Source: Thiohalocapsa sp. PB-PSB1
Lineage (GTDB): Bacteria; Pseudomonadota; Gammaproteobacteria; Chromatiales; Chromatiaceae
NCBI GenBank assembly: GCA_016745215.1
Contig: CP050890.1
Span: 372,001 to 436,000 of the forward strand
DNA: 64,000 bases
Reading direction: 5' to 3'
Shown: piece by piece, positions 44,568-54,426 of the stretch
Numbering within the stretch: position 1 is the first letter of the stretch
Layout: each line of letters opens with the position of its first letter
Made by a program: the position numbers and the translations under genes
The notes under the pieces: generated by a model
The model's input: the letters and a program-made list of their open reading frames with translations, nothing else
What the model was told of the DNA's origin: nothing
Database searches by the model: none

Positions 44568-46649
44568 ATGTACCCTGCGCTGTTAACTAACCTGTTTCCT
44601 TTTGTTCGCTGGTTCCCGATGAGCGGCGCCACGCTGCGGGCAGATCTGATCGCCGGTATCACCGTGGCATTGGTGCTCATCCCCCAGAGTATGGCCTATG
44701 CCCAGCTCGCTGGATTGCCGGTGGTGTATGGCCTATATGCATCTTTTCTGCCGGTGATCGTGGCCTCGCTCTGGGGCTCCCTGCCACAGTTGCACACCGG
44801 TCCGGTGGCGATGTTGTCATTGATGTCGGCGGCGGCGGTATTGCCGCTGGCTCCGTTGGGCAGCGAGGCCTTTATCAACCTGTCGGTCATGTTGGCATTG
44901 ATGGTGGGTGTGTTGCGCCTGGTGCTTGGGCTGCTGCGCATGGGCATTTTGGTCAATTTCCTGTCCAGCCCGGTCATTATTGGTTTCACCAATGCCGCGG
45001 CCTTGATCATCGGACTGTCGCAGTTGAGCAAGATTTTGAATGTGCCGTTTCCACGCACCGATCATTTCGTCGCAGATCTATGGACTGTATTTGCACAGCT
45101 GCAACACGCACACATCCCGACTTTATTGTTTGCCCTTGCCACCTTCGCCATCATTTTTGGCACTAAACGCTTCGCACCGAAACTGCCTGGTGTATTGCTA
45201 GCGGTGGTAGTGACCACGGCCGTCAGCTGGGCGATCAGTTTCGAGCGCAATCAGACCGTCAATGTCGACAGCATCCAGGATGCCGAGGCGAGGGTCTTGG
45301 CGAAAGACTATGCCTCCACCGCACGCGCGATCGATTCGCTGGCCAACACAACGGCGCGCATCAATCAGGAAATCCGTGCCGTGGCTGCCGCCAAGGATGA
45401 GGCTCGCTTTTCCGAGCAGGCCTTGCTGGAGGCCGACCTGCGTGTGCTAAATCGCGAGATGGCGCAGCGCAAGTTGGCTAACAATGAGCGTCAGGTGTCA
45501 TTGCATAATTTGCGTTTTGAGCATGTTGTCACCGCGGACGGTGAGGACTTGTTTTTCCGCAAGGGCGCAACGCCCGAGGAGTTGGCGACAGATGGCCGTA
45601 ACTGGCGTATCGCCAAGGTGCAGGGCGAAACCCTGACCTTGATGGGCGGCGGAGCAGTGGTTGGCGAAATCCCCGCAGGCTTGCCGAGCCTGAACGTGCC
45701 GCACCTGGACATGGGCATGTTCTGGGTGATGCTGCCCTCGGCCCTGGTCATGGCACTGATCGGTTTCATGGAGGCAACGTCGATCTCCAAGGCGATCGCG
45801 GCGCAGACCCGCGAGCGGGTCGACACCAGCAAGGAATTGGTCGGCCAGGGACTTGCGAACATGGTCGGCAGCTTTTTCAGCTCCTACACGGTCAGCGGTT
45901 CGTTCTCGCGCTCTGCGGTGGCAGCCAAGAGTGGCGCCAAGACCGGATTGTTCGCGATCATCAGCGCGGTCGCGGTGGTATTGGTCTTGCTTTATCTCAC
46001 CCCGCTGCTTTATCACCTGCCGCAGGCGGTGCTAGCGGTGATCGTGATGATGGCGGTGTTTGGGCTGATCAATGTGCGTGCTCTGATCCGCGCCTGGTAT
46101 ATCGAACGCCAGGAGGCCATCGTCGGCATCATCACCTTCATCGCAACCCTGGCGATGGCGCCACAACTGGCCAATGGCATTCTGCTCGGCGCCGGACTCG
46201 CTATCGTGCTGTTCCTGGTGCGCACCATGGCACCGCGCACGGACATTATCGGCCGCGAGCCCGATGGCACCTTGGTCGGCATCAGCAGCAGCGGATTGCA
46301 ACCGCTTGGAAAGAACTTCATCGCCGTGCGCTTCGATGGCTCATTGAATTTTGTCAATGCCTCGCGTTTTGAAGACGTACTGCTGGAAGCGCGGGCACAG
46401 AATCCACAGGCCAAGGCGGTGTTGGTCATTGGCAGCGGCATCAACGACATCGACGTGACCGGCGAGGAGCGCCTGCGTGATGTGATCGATAACTTCCGCG
46501 AAAGCGGCGTCGAAATTTATTTCTCCAGCCTCAAGTCTCAGATCTATCAATCCCTGGCGCGCGGCAAGTTCTTTGATATGCTGAGCCGGGACAACTTCTT
46601 CAAGACCAAGGAAAAGGCTCTGACCTTTATGGAAAGTACCTATGGTTGA
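44568..46649 (+). CDS. SulP/SLC26 family anion permease with STAS domain and a large periplasmic insert
   Basis: A 693-residue transporter for sulfate, bicarbonate or a related anion. The N-terminal half has IAGITVALVLIPQSMAYAQL, the SulP signature; the C-terminal STAS domain (about 575-690) includes FIAVRFDGSLNFVNASRFED. Usual length is about 560-600. The excess is a polar, heptad-like insertion at about residues 228-355 (QDAEARVLAKDYASTARAID to DGRNWRIAKV) just before the conserved VVGEIPAGLPSL, a loop predicted to face the periplasm. The next gene, TauE/SafE, starts about 50 bp downstream. Confidence 0.92.
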   Translation: MYPALLTNLFPFVRWFPMSGATLRADLIAGITVALVLIPQSMAYAQLAGLPVVYGLYASFLPVIVASLWGSLPQLHTGPVAMLSLMSAAAVLPLAPLGSEAFINLSVMLALMVGVLRLVLGLLRMGILVNFLSSPVIIGFTNAAALIIGLSQLSKILNVPFPRTDHFVADLWTVFAQLQHAHIPTLLFALATFAIIFGTKRFAPKLPGVLLAVVVTTAVSWAISFERNQTVNVDSIQDAEARVLAKDYASTARAIDSLANTTARINQEIRAVAAAKDEARFSEQALLEADLRVLNREMAQRKLANNERQVSLHNLRFEHVVTADGEDLFFRKGATPEELATDGRNWRIAKVQGETLTLMGGGAVVGEIPAGLPSLNVPHLDMGMFWVMLPSALVMALIGFMEATSISKAIAAQTRERVDTSKELVGQGLANMVGSFFSSYTVSGSFSRSAVAAKSGAKTGLFAIISAVAVVLVLLYLTPLLYHLPQAVLAVIVMMAVFGLINVRALIRAWYIERQEAIVGIITFIATLAMAPQLANGILLGAGLAIVLFLVRTMAPRTDIIGREPDGTLVGISSSGLQPLGKNFIAVRFDGSLNFVNASRFEDVLLEARAQNPQAKAVLVIGSGINDIDVTGEERLRDVIDNFRESGVEIYFSSLKSQIYQSLARGKFFDMLSRDNFFKTKEKALTFMESTYG

Positions 46650-46699
46650 CCTGTGACCAAGCCGATGAAGCCTTGCCAACATCTGGCGGGGAGATCCTG

Positions 46700-47488
46700 A
46701 TGGATCTGCCCGTGCTGCTGCTGTCCGGCGCGATCGCGGGTACCATGGCGGGTCTGCTCGGAATTGGTGGCGGTGTGATCATCGTGCCGATCGTGCTCTG
46801 GCTATTCGAGGGGCAGGGCGTCGAACATGGCCTGGCGATCAAGATGGCCCTGGGCACCTCATTGGCAACCATCGTCGTCACCGCGATCGCCAGCATCTAC
46901 ACGCATCACCGCAAAGGCGCGGTGGACTGGATGCTGTTTTCGGTTATGGGGCCGGCGGCGTTCATCGGCTCCTTACTTGGCGCCTGGGCCGCGGCCACCA
47001 TTCCCGGCAATGCGCTGTATGCCGCCTTTACGCTCTTTTTGTTCCTGGTGTCGATACAGATGGCCTTCGGGCGTCTATCGGCTCACCGTGAACTACCCGG
47101 AAATCCTGCCCTGGCGGCATTGTCGATCGGGGTTGGCATCATCTCGGCGCTGATGGGTATCGGCGGCGGCGCCTTGAATGTACCCTTGCTCAGCTATTGC
47201 GGGGTCGCGGTCAAGCGTGCGATTGCAACCGCGGCCGCGGTTGGCTTGCCGATCGCGGTGAGTGGGACAATCGGCTACATTCTCGGTGGCCAAGACAAAG
47301 CCGATTTGCCCTCGGGCAGCTTCGGCTATGTCAACCTGCCGGTGTTTGGCGGTGTGGTGGCGGCCAGCCTGGTATTTGCCCCGATCGGCGCAACCGTCGC
47401 GCATAAACTGCCTGATAAGCTTCTGCGCCGCCTGTTTGCGGTGTTTTTATGCTGCCTTGCTGGACGCATGGCTTACCAATTTCTTTAA
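46700..47488 (+). CDS. Sulfite exporter TauE/SafE family protein
   Basis: A 262-residue membrane protein with eight or so hydrophobic segments in two repeats, each opening with a glycine-rich motif: AGLLGIGGGVIIVPIVLWLF and ALMGIGGGALNVPLLSYCG. The family transports sulfite, sulfoacetate, taurine-derived anions or other small organics. ATG 46700 has GGGGAGA upstream. Adjacency to the SulP permease suggests sulfur-anion traffic, but the substrate is inferred only. Confidence 0.9.
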   Translation: MDLPVLLLSGAIAGTMAGLLGIGGGVIIVPIVLWLFEGQGVEHGLAIKMALGTSLATIVVTAIASIYTHHRKGAVDWMLFSVMGPAAFIGSLLGAWAAATIPGNALYAAFTLFLFLVSIQMAFGRLSAHRELPGNPALAALSIGVGIISALMGIGGGALNVPLLSYCGVAVKRAIATAAAVGLPIAVSGTIGYILGGQDKADLPSGSFGYVNLPVFGGVVAASLVFAPIGATVAHKLPDKLLRRLFAVFLCCLAGRMAYQFL

Positions 47489-47540
47489 CGGGATGCTATC
47501 TCCCGAAAGTCGCTCACTGTATAACGAGGTCTCGACGAGC

Positions 47541-49058
47541 ATGAGCAATGCCAATCTCTACGCGCTGTTTCGCGACCGTTTTCCCAATGATCCAAACGCA
47601 CTGTTCCTGGACGCTGCCGACGCAGGTCGTTTGCATTATGCCGAAGTGTCCGAGCAGACCGCACAGATGGTGGCCTTGCTGCGGCAACTCGGAGTCCAGA
47701 AAGCTGATCGGGTGGTGGTGCAGGTGGACAAATCCATCCATGCGGTGATGCTGTATTTGGCCTGTCTGCGCGCTGGGGCGATTTTCATTCCACTGAATAC
47801 CGCCTACACCGCCAGCGAGGTCGGCTATTTCCTGCGCGACTCCATGCCAAGGCTGTTTGTCTGCGCATCGGCGAAGCAGGCCGAACTGGCGGCGCTGGCG
47901 GCCGATTGTCAGGTGCCCAAGGTACTCAGCATGGATGCCGATGGCGGCGGCGAATGGCTCGATCAGGCGCGGGCACTCCCGGCATATGAACCGATCGCCG
48001 AGCTGGATGGCGATGACCTGGCCGCGATCCTGTATACCTCGGGTACCACCGGACGCTCGAAGGGTGCGATGCTCAGCCATGCCAATCTCGCGACCAATGC
48101 CCAGGTTCTGTTCGAACACTGGCACTGGCAGCAAGATGACGTGCTGTTGCATGCATTGCCGATCTTTCATGTGCATGGCCTGTTCGTCGCCCTGCACTGC
48201 GCATTGCTGGGTGGATCGCGGGTTCTGTTTATGCCGCGTTTCGATACCGATCAGGTCATCGCCAACCTGACCCGGGCAACGGTCATGATGGGCGTGCCGA
48301 CCTTTTACACCAGATTGCTGGAACACAGCGACTTCCAGCCTGACCTCTGTGCCCATATGCGGCTGTTCATCTCCGGTTCGGCGCCATTGCCCGCGGCGAT
48401 CCATGCTGAATTCGAGCGGCGATCCGGCCATCGCATTCTCGAGCGCTACGGCATGACCGAGGCCGGCATGATCACCTCGAACCCGGTTGACGGAAAGCGT
48501 ATCGCCGGCACGGTGGGATTCCCCCTGCCCGGCATTAGCGCGCGGGTTGCCGACGAGCAAGGCAAGGTGCTGCCTGCCGGACAAACTGGGGTGCTTGAAA
48601 TCACCGGCCCGAATGTATTCAAAGGCTACTGGCAGATGCCGGAAAAGACCATGCAGGAATTCCGACCCGATGGCTGGTTCATTACCGGAGACATCGTGAC
48701 CATGGCAGAAGACGGTCGAGTGACCATCGTCGGTCGTGCCAAGGATCTGATCATCTCCGGCGGCTTTAATCTGTATCCGAAAGAAATCGAGACCGAAATC
48801 GATGCCTTGCCGGGGGTGAAGGAATCCGCGGTGATCGGCGTGCCGCATCCGGATCTTGGCGAGGCAGTGACCGCGGTGGTAGTCGCGGACAGTACCGCTG
48901 ACATCAGCGAGGCATCGCTGATCGCCGGACTGCAAGATCGCCTTGCCCGCTTCAAGCAGCCCAAGCGGGTGATGATGGTCGACCAACTGCCACGCAACAG
49001 CATGGGCAAGGTACAAAAGAACATCCTGCGCGAAACTTACAGGGATACCTTTGCATGA
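47541..49058 (+). CDS. Acyl-CoA synthetase of the malonyl-CoA synthetase (MatB) type
   Basis: A 505-residue AMP-forming ligase activating a carboxylic acid with CoA. It has the P-loop-like AILYTSGTTGRSKGAMLSH, ALPIFHVHGLF, ERYGMTEAGMITSNPVDGKR and the hinge/catalytic GRAKDLIISGGFNLYPKEIE, ending with the lysine motif PRNSMGKVQKN. The phrase GMTEAGMITSNP followed by AGTVGFPLPGI is characteristic of malonate-activating members. ATG 47541 is preferred: the frame extends back through the TauE gene but homologues begin MSNANLYALF. It leads into a short OsmC gene. Confidence 0.88.
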   Translation: MSNANLYALFRDRFPNDPNALFLDAADAGRLHYAEVSEQTAQMVALLRQLGVQKADRVVVQVDKSIHAVMLYLACLRAGAIFIPLNTAYTASEVGYFLRDSMPRLFVCASAKQAELAALAADCQVPKVLSMDADGGGEWLDQARALPAYEPIAELDGDDLAAILYTSGTTGRSKGAMLSHANLATNAQVLFEHWHWQQDDVLLHALPIFHVHGLFVALHCALLGGSRVLFMPRFDTDQVIANLTRATVMMGVPTFYTRLLEHSDFQPDLCAHMRLFISGSAPLPAAIHAEFERRSGHRILERYGMTEAGMITSNPVDGKRIAGTVGFPLPGISARVADEQGKVLPAGQTGVLEITGPNVFKGYWQMPEKTMQEFRPDGWFITGDIVTMAEDGRVTIVGRAKDLIISGGFNLYPKEIETEIDALPGVKESAVIGVPHPDLGEAVTAVVVADSTADISEASLIAGLQDRLARFKQPKRVMMVDQLPRNSMGKVQKNILRETYRDTFA

Positions 49059-49101
49059 GCCGACTCTTCCATTTTCTCAATCAGCCCACCGGGAGCACAG
49101 C

Positions 49102-49527
49102 ATGAGCGATCTGCCATTGGAATATCACACCGCCTACACATGGAGCGGAAATGCCGAGGCAGGCGAGACCATCATCGAAGGACCACCACCGCTTGCGGTA
49201 GGCTCGCCGCACAGCCAGGAACGCTACAGCCCGGAACACCTGCTGGTGGTAGCCGCCGAGACCTGTCTGGCAAATTACGTGATGGTCATCTCTGGGCTGT
49301 CGAAGCTCGAGGTCAAGGCATACCGCTCCACCGCAGCGGGTGAATTGATGCAAGAAGACAAGGCCGGTTACCGCTTCAAGCGCATTCTGATCCGCCCCGA
49401 ACTGACCGTGGAAGCCGGCAAGGAAACGCAAGCAGAACGGGTTTTGAACAAAGCCCACAAACTCTGTTTGATCGCGCGCTCGCTGAACTGTCCGGTGGAA
49501 ATGCAGCCGACGGTGAAATCAGCTTGA
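49102..49527 (+). CDS. OsmC family protein
   Basis: A 141-residue OsmC/Ohr-like protein. Two cysteines stand at the usual places, AETCLANYVMV and HKLCLIARSL, the peroxidatic and resolving pair of Ohr/OsmC peroxidases. SPHSQERYSPEHLLVVA is the family's early helix. Start ATG 49102 has CGGGAGCA upstream. It lies 43 bp after the acyl-CoA synthetase and may be co-transcribed. Confidence 0.88.
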   Translation: MSDLPLEYHTAYTWSGNAEAGETIIEGPPPLAVGSPHSQERYSPEHLLVVAAETCLANYVMVISGLSKLEVKAYRSTAAGELMQEDKAGYRFKRILIRPELTVEAGKETQAERVLNKAHKLCLIARSLNCPVEMQPTVKSA

Positions 49528-49639
49528 GCGACCTGTTCGAGGCAGCAGCGCGGGAGCACCTGCAAGGCCCGCGCACCAAGGCATGTCAGCATGCGCCGAA
49601 CCAGCACGGTATCGCTTGCCGCGCGCGTTCGAACCCGCT

Positions 49640-50188
49640 TCAGAACTTGGGTTTTTCCGGTGCATTCTCGAACATTGCAACGCTGTCCATGATCTCCTGT
49701 CGGGCATCTTCGCGACCGCCCCAACCGACCACCCGCACCCATTTGCCTTCGTCCAGATCCTTATAATGCTCGAAAAAGTGCGCGATCTGATCGAGCAGGT
49801 GGGCGGGCAGATCGCGGAAGCTCTCGATGTTGCGATAGCCCTTGAACAATTGATCGATGGGTAGAGCCAGGATCTTGGCATCGTCACCGGACTCGTCGGT
49901 CATCTTCAGCACGCCTACCGGCCGACACTTGATCACCGAGCCCGGAATCAACGGATAGGGCGTCACCACCATCACATCCACCGGATCGCCATCCTTCGAT
50001 AACGTATGCGGCACATAGCCGTAATTGCACGGGTAATGCATGGCCGTGGACATGAAGCGATCGACGAACATGGCGCCGGTGTCCTTGTCCATCTCGTACT
50101 TGACCGGCTCAGCATGAGACGGGATCTCGATAATGACATTGATTTCGCCAGGGACATTATCGCCCCGGGGCATATTGCGCAAATCCAT
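49640..50188 (-). CDS. ppa: Inorganic pyrophosphatase, family I (soluble)
   Basis: A 182-residue cytoplasmic enzyme hydrolysing PPi to phosphate. Family I features are seen in order: EINVIIEIPSHAEPVKYEMD, HYPCNYGYVPHTLSKDGDPV with the DGDPVDV metal ligands, and TDESGDDAKILALP. ATG 50188 (MDLRNMPRG) fits the family length. It lies just downstream of, and on the same strand as, the membrane-bound pyrophosphatase, with a terminator between them. Confidence 0.95.
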   Translation of the reverse strand: MDLRNMPRGDNVPGEINVIIEIPSHAEPVKYEMDKDTGAMFVDRFMSTAMHYPCNYGYVPHTLSKDGDPVDVMVVTPYPLIPGSVIKCRPVGVLKMTDESGDDAKILALPIDQLFKGYRNIESFRDLPAHLLDQIAHFFEHYKDLDEGKWVRVVGWGGREDARQEIMDSVAMFENAPEKPKF

Positions 50189-50240
50189 GGTGCGGTTCCT
50201 CGTATTGGAAGATTGAAAAGGCGGAGATCGCAAGGAAACG

Positions 50241-50262
50241 AAAAAGCCCGCTGCGCGGGCTT
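50241..50262 (-). terminator. Rho-independent terminator of the membrane pyrophosphatase gene
   Basis: On the minus strand AAGCCCGC, a 3-nt loop and GCGGGCTT are followed by TTTTT, a classic intrinsic terminator between hppA (upstream) and ppa (downstream). The gap 50265-50426 also has three TGATCAC repeats (near 50375, 50400, 50415) and inverted CGGCGATGCGG-type sequences of unknown role. Confidence 0.8.
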
Positions 50263-50426
50263 GGTGGCGTGATTCGTTGGCAGCAACCCCAGCCGCGGTG
50301 TTACCGCATCGCCGCCCGGCGATGCGGCTCAATGCCGCAACCGGGGTTGTCGATTACAGCCGGATCAGACTCTGATCACAAGGTTTTTATCATAGCGCCC
50401 TGATCACTGGTCTGATCACTGGCTCA

Positions 50427-52505
50427 TCACAACAGAGGGACAATCAACAACGCAACGATGTTGATGATTTTGATGAGCGGGTTCACGGCCGGGCCAGCGG
50501 TGTCCTTGTAGGGATCGCCGACGGTATCGCCGGTAACCGCCGCCTTGTGTGCATCGGAACCCTTGCCGCCGAAATTGCCGTCCTCAATATACTTTTTGGC
50601 ATTGTCCCAGGCGCCGCCGCCGGCGGTCATCGAGATGGCCACGAAGATGCCGGTGACGATGGTACCGATCAGCATGCCACCCAGCGCTAACGCGCCGGCA
50701 TCGCCCCCCATCAGCCATTGCATGCCAAAGCCCACCGCGATGGGTGCCATGACCGGCAGTAATGATGGAATGATCATCTCCTTGATGGCGGCCTTGGTCA
50801 ACATGTCCACGGCCTTGGAGTAATCCGGCTTGTCGGTGTAATCCATAATGCCGGGTTTTTCACGGAACTGGCGGCGAACCTCTTCAACAATACCGCCAGC
50901 GGCGCGCCCAACGGCCTCCATGGCCAAGGCTCCGAACAGATAGGGCACCAGGCCGCCGATAAACAGGCCGATCAATACCGCCGGGTCGTTGAGTTCGAAC
51001 GACAGCATCCTGCCCTCGGCAGACAATGCATGGGTGAAATCGGCGAACAGAACCAAGGCCGCCAAACCGGCAGAACCGATGGCATAACCCTTGGTGACAG
51101 CCTTGGTGGTATTGCCTACCGCATCCAGCGGATCGGTGATATTGCGGATCTTCTCATCCAGCTCAGCCATCTCGGCAATACCGCCGGCATTATCGGTGAT
51201 GGGTCCATAGGCATCCAGCGCAACGATGATACCGGTCATCGACAGCATGGAGGTAGCGGCAATGGCGATGCCGTACAGGCCAGCCAGTTCATAGGAACCA
51301 AAGATAGCGGCACAGATCGCCAACACCGGTGCGGCGGTCGCCTTCATCGATACGCCCAGCCCGGCAATGACATTGGTGCCGTCACCCGTGGTAGAGGCCT
51401 TGGCGATGGTTTTGACCGGCGCATAGTCGGTTCCGGTGTAATACTCGGTGATGATCACCATCAGGCCGGTCAGAATCAGCCCGATGCTGGCGGCACCCAG
51501 CAGGCCCGGGCGGGTTAGAACTTCGTCAGAGCCGGTGATCGGCATGGACTCCGGCAAGAATATCCAGGTCACTGGAATAAACAACACAAAGGCAATGCCG
51601 CCGGCTACGATCAGGCCCTTGTACAAAGCGCCCATAACACTGGTATCGCCTTCCTTCATCTTGACGAAGTAAGTACCGATAATCGATGCAATGATCGACA
51701 CCCCGCCCAGCACCAGCGGATAGACGATGGCATTCCCGGCATTTTCGCCCAGTAACAGGCCACCAAGCAGCATCGTGGCCACCACGGTGACCGCATAGGT
51801 CTCGAACAGATCGGCAGCCATGCCGGCGCAATCGCCGACATTGTCGCCGACATTATCGGCGATAACCGCTGGATTGCGGGGATCATCTTCCGGGATACCG
51901 GCCTCGACCTTACCGACGATATCCGCCCCTACGTCGGCACCCTTGGTAAAGATACCGCCGCCGAGTCGGGCAAAAATCGAGATCAACGAACCGCCGAAAG
52001 CAAGACCCACCAGGGCATGCAGGGCATGCTGCTGCGCCTCGATATCGGATGGATCGGACGGCACCAACACGATGTAATAGCCGGCGACTCCCAGCAACGC
52101 CAAGCCAACCACCAGCAAGCCGGTGATCGCACCGCCGCGGAACGCCACTTGCAATGCCGCATTCATGCCCTGGTGAGCGGCTTCGGCAGTACGCAGATTG
52201 GAGCGCACCGAAATATTCATTCCGATGTAGCCGGCGGCGCCGGACAGCACGGCCCCGATCAGGAAACCGATACCGGTAGCCAAATCGAGGGTGTAGATGA
52301 GCACGACCATCAACACCAGGCCGACGGCGGTGATGGTCAGATACTGGCGGTTCAGATACGCGGTTGCGCCTTCCTGAATCGCACCAGCGATTTCCTTCAT
52401 ACGTTCATTGCCTTCGGCTTGGCCAAGTATCCACTTGATGGACACAAAGCCATAGCCGATTGCAGCGAGGCCGCAAAGTACGGCGAAGATCAAACCAAGG
52501 AACAT
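50427..52505 (-). CDS. hppA: Membrane-bound proton-translocating pyrophosphatase, K+-independent type
   Basis: A 692-residue integral membrane protein with about 16 hydrophobic helices coupling PPi hydrolysis to H+ pumping. The catalytic core is seen as GGGIFTKGADVGADIVGKVE, DDPRNPAVIADNVGDNVGDC and the C-terminal GDTVGDPYKDTAGPAVNPLI. The sequence GNTTKAVTKGYAIGSAG has lysine at the position that is alanine in K+-dependent enzymes, so a K+-independent H+ pump is expected. ATG 52505 has CAGGAG nine bases upstream; the frame continues to 52655 without homology. Confidence 0.97.
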   Translation of the reverse strand: MFLGLIFAVLCGLAAIGYGFVSIKWILGQAEGNERMKEIAGAIQEGATAYLNRQYLTITAVGLVLMVVLIYTLDLATGIGFLIGAVLSGAAGYIGMNISVRSNLRTAEAAHQGMNAALQVAFRGGAITGLLVVGLALLGVAGYYIVLVPSDPSDIEAQQHALHALVGLAFGGSLISIFARLGGGIFTKGADVGADIVGKVEAGIPEDDPRNPAVIADNVGDNVGDCAGMAADLFETYAVTVVATMLLGGLLLGENAGNAIVYPLVLGGVSIIASIIGTYFVKMKEGDTSVMGALYKGLIVAGGIAFVLFIPVTWIFLPESMPITGSDEVLTRPGLLGAASIGLILTGLMVIITEYYTGTDYAPVKTIAKASTTGDGTNVIAGLGVSMKATAAPVLAICAAIFGSYELAGLYGIAIAATSMLSMTGIIVALDAYGPITDNAGGIAEMAELDEKIRNITDPLDAVGNTTKAVTKGYAIGSAGLAALVLFADFTHALSAEGRMLSFELNDPAVLIGLFIGGLVPYLFGALAMEAVGRAAGGIVEEVRRQFREKPGIMDYTDKPDYSKAVDMLTKAAIKEMIIPSLLPVMAPIAVGFGMQWLMGGDAGALALGGMLIGTIVTGIFVAISMTAGGGAWDNAKKYIEDGNFGGKGSDAHKAAVTGDTVGDPYKDTAGPAVNPLIKIINIVALLIVPLL

Positions 52506-52806
52506 CAGATAGTACTCCTGACAAATGGCGTTAGGGTGGTAGGGTGGTAATCGATGAACGCCGACATCGCGCCCTCCAAGGCGACGCTTGCCGACCCTGC
52601 GCCGAAGAGCGCAGGCCCTATAGCCTACGCTGTCCGAACACTTACGAAAACCCAACTGTTGTTATAAGGAGAAAAAGACCGGTGAATAAGCACAGTATCA
52701 GCAAGGCCAAGACGCACTATTGGCCACTATCCGCGCTAATATGCGCAGCTAAAGCCCATGCTAACGGCAAAACCATACGAATGATCTGGAACCTTGGCAG
52801 AATCCG
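52506..52806. other. Intergenic segment with a possible small ORF
   Basis: It holds the hppA promoter region on the minus strand. On the plus strand a 42-codon frame starts at GTG 52682 behind TAAGGAG and reads NKHSISKAKTHYWPLSALIC, ending at 52810 inside the AmpG-like gene's stop. The good ribosome site makes it worth noting, but nothing else supports it. Confidence 0.3.
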
Positions 52807-54426
52807 TTAAACCAGGGTTTCGGCCTCGCGCAGGGCCAATTTGCGCCCAGCCAGCCACACCAAAAACACCACCGGCACTCCGATCAGGGTGGTGAAGACA
52901 AAAAAACCAGGATAACCAAGATGATTGACAATACTGCCGGAATAACCTCCAAGCACCTTTGGCAGCAAGGTCATCAGCGAGCTGAAGATGGCATATTGTA
53001 CGGCCGTGAACGACACATTAGTCAAGCTGGACAAAAATGCCACAAAAGCCGCGCTGGCAAGCCCGGCGGCCAGATTGTCAGCCGCCACCGTCAAATACAT
53101 CAGCGGCAGGCTAAGCCCGACATTGGCCAGAACAACGAATAATAGATTAGTCGCCGCGGACAAAACGGCACCCAACATCAGAATGCGCATCACCCCGAAG
53201 CGGGTTGCCAATAACCCCCCGAGGAAACCGCCGGCGATGCTAACCACCACGCCGAAGGTATTCACCGCTTGAGCAATCTGCGGCTTGGAGAAGCCCAGAT
53301 CCTGATAAAACACATTGGCGATCACGCCAAGCACGATATCCGATATCCGATACAATCCGATCAGCGCCAACAGCAGCCATGCCGTCGAGAGACCGTAACG
53401 GCGAAAAAAATCCAGCACCGGCGCCACCCAGGTCTCGCGTGCCATATCCTTGTTCACTAGGCCGGCCAGCACCAGCGCCCAACCGACAGCGACAGCGCAG
53501 GCGATGGCTAATGCAAAATGCACCGCCTCCAGCAAAAAGCTTGTCAACGCACCGCCTCCGATCGCCTCGCCGGCAGCACTGAAGGTAACGCTGCTGAAAA
53601 AGAAGCTGCCGGCAAAGGCCGCCGCCGCACAGGCGAATACCGCTACCAGCCGCGCATAGTCGGCACCCGCGTAGCGATAGGCAAGATCACGCTTCACATC
53701 GGGCTCTGGCACGATCAGCGTTGTGATCACGCCCACCAGCATGGTGCCCGCCATCAGAGTGTAGGTCAGGCTCCAGGCGGTATACGAATACTGCTCCGGC
53801 GACGACAGGAACAGAGAGGCCAAAAACAAGGCCCCGGCGCCGCTGGTGACCATGCCGATGCGATAACCCGCGATATAGGCTGACGACAGCATCGCCTGCA
53901 TGCGCGGTGGAGCGGACTCGATGCGATAGGCATCGATGCAGATATCCTGAGTTGCCGCTGAGAAACCGAGCATCGCCGCCGCCAGCGCCATGCGCAACAG
54001 GCTGTCCGATCCCGATGCCGGGTCCACCGATGCCATCAGCACGATGGCGGTGATGATACTGATCTGCGCCAGCAATAACCAACTACGACGGCGCCCATAG
54101 CGTTTCGTCAGCCATGGCAACGGCAATCGGTCCACAAGCGGTGCCCAGACGAACTTGAACGAATAGCCAAGCGCGGCCCAGCTGAAAAAAGTCACCGCGT
54201 TGCGCTCGATGCCAGCCTCGCGCAGCCACAATGACAAAGACGAAAAAATCAGCAACAGCGGAATACCGGCAGAAAAGCCGAGAAATAACATGGTCACCAC
54301 GCGCCGATCGCGCAATGCGATCCAGGCGCGACTCCAACGCCCGCCGGTCTCGTCGGGCGCGGAATCGGCCATGCGGCGACTGGCATCGATCGGGGCGGTG
54401 GCGGGTCCGTCGGCGGGTTTAGTCAT
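52807..54426 (-). CDS. MFS permease, AmpG-like
   Basis: A 539-residue, roughly 12-14 helix transporter of the AmpG type, which imports anhydro-muropeptides for cell-wall recycling. Diagnostic stretches are FLGFSAGIPLLLIFSSLSLW near the N-terminus and FSWAALGYSFKFVWAPLVDR, followed by RRRSWLLLAQ and FSAATQDICIDAYRIES. It is longer than Escherichia coli AmpG, with a polar N-terminal extension of about 35 residues. Diverges from ruvB across a gap of about 295 bp. Confidence 0.88.
   Translation of the reverse strand: MTKPADGPATAPIDASRRMADSAPDETGGRWSRAWIALRDRRVVTMLFLGFSAGIPLLLIFSSLSLWLREAGIERNAVTFFSWAALGYSFKFVWAPLVDRLPLPWLTKRYGRRRSWLLLAQISIITAIVLMASVDPASGSDSLLRMALAAAMLGFSAATQDICIDAYRIESAPPRMQAMLSSAYIAGYRIGMVTSGAGALFLASLFLSSPEQYSYTAWSLTYTLMAGTMLVGVITTLIVPEPDVKRDLAYRYAGADYARLVAVFACAAAAFAGSFFFSSVTFSAAGEAIGGGALTSFLLEAVHFALAIACAVAVGWALVLAGLVNKDMARETWVAPVLDFFRRYGLSTAWLLLALIGLYRISDIVLGVIANVFYQDLGFSKPQIAQAVNTFGVVVSIAGGFLGGLLATRFGVMRILMLGAVLSAATNLLFVVLANVGLSLPLMYLTVAADNLAAGLASAAFVAFLSSLTNVSFTAVQYAIFSSLMTLLPKVLGGYSGSIVNHLGYPGFFVFTTLIGVPVVFLVWLAGRKLALREAETLV

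Noticed and set aside
47514..49016. 500-codon ORF antisense to the acyl-CoA synthetase gene
   Set aside because: Shadow of a well-identified enzyme; its composition is rich in His, Gln and Arg without any domain.
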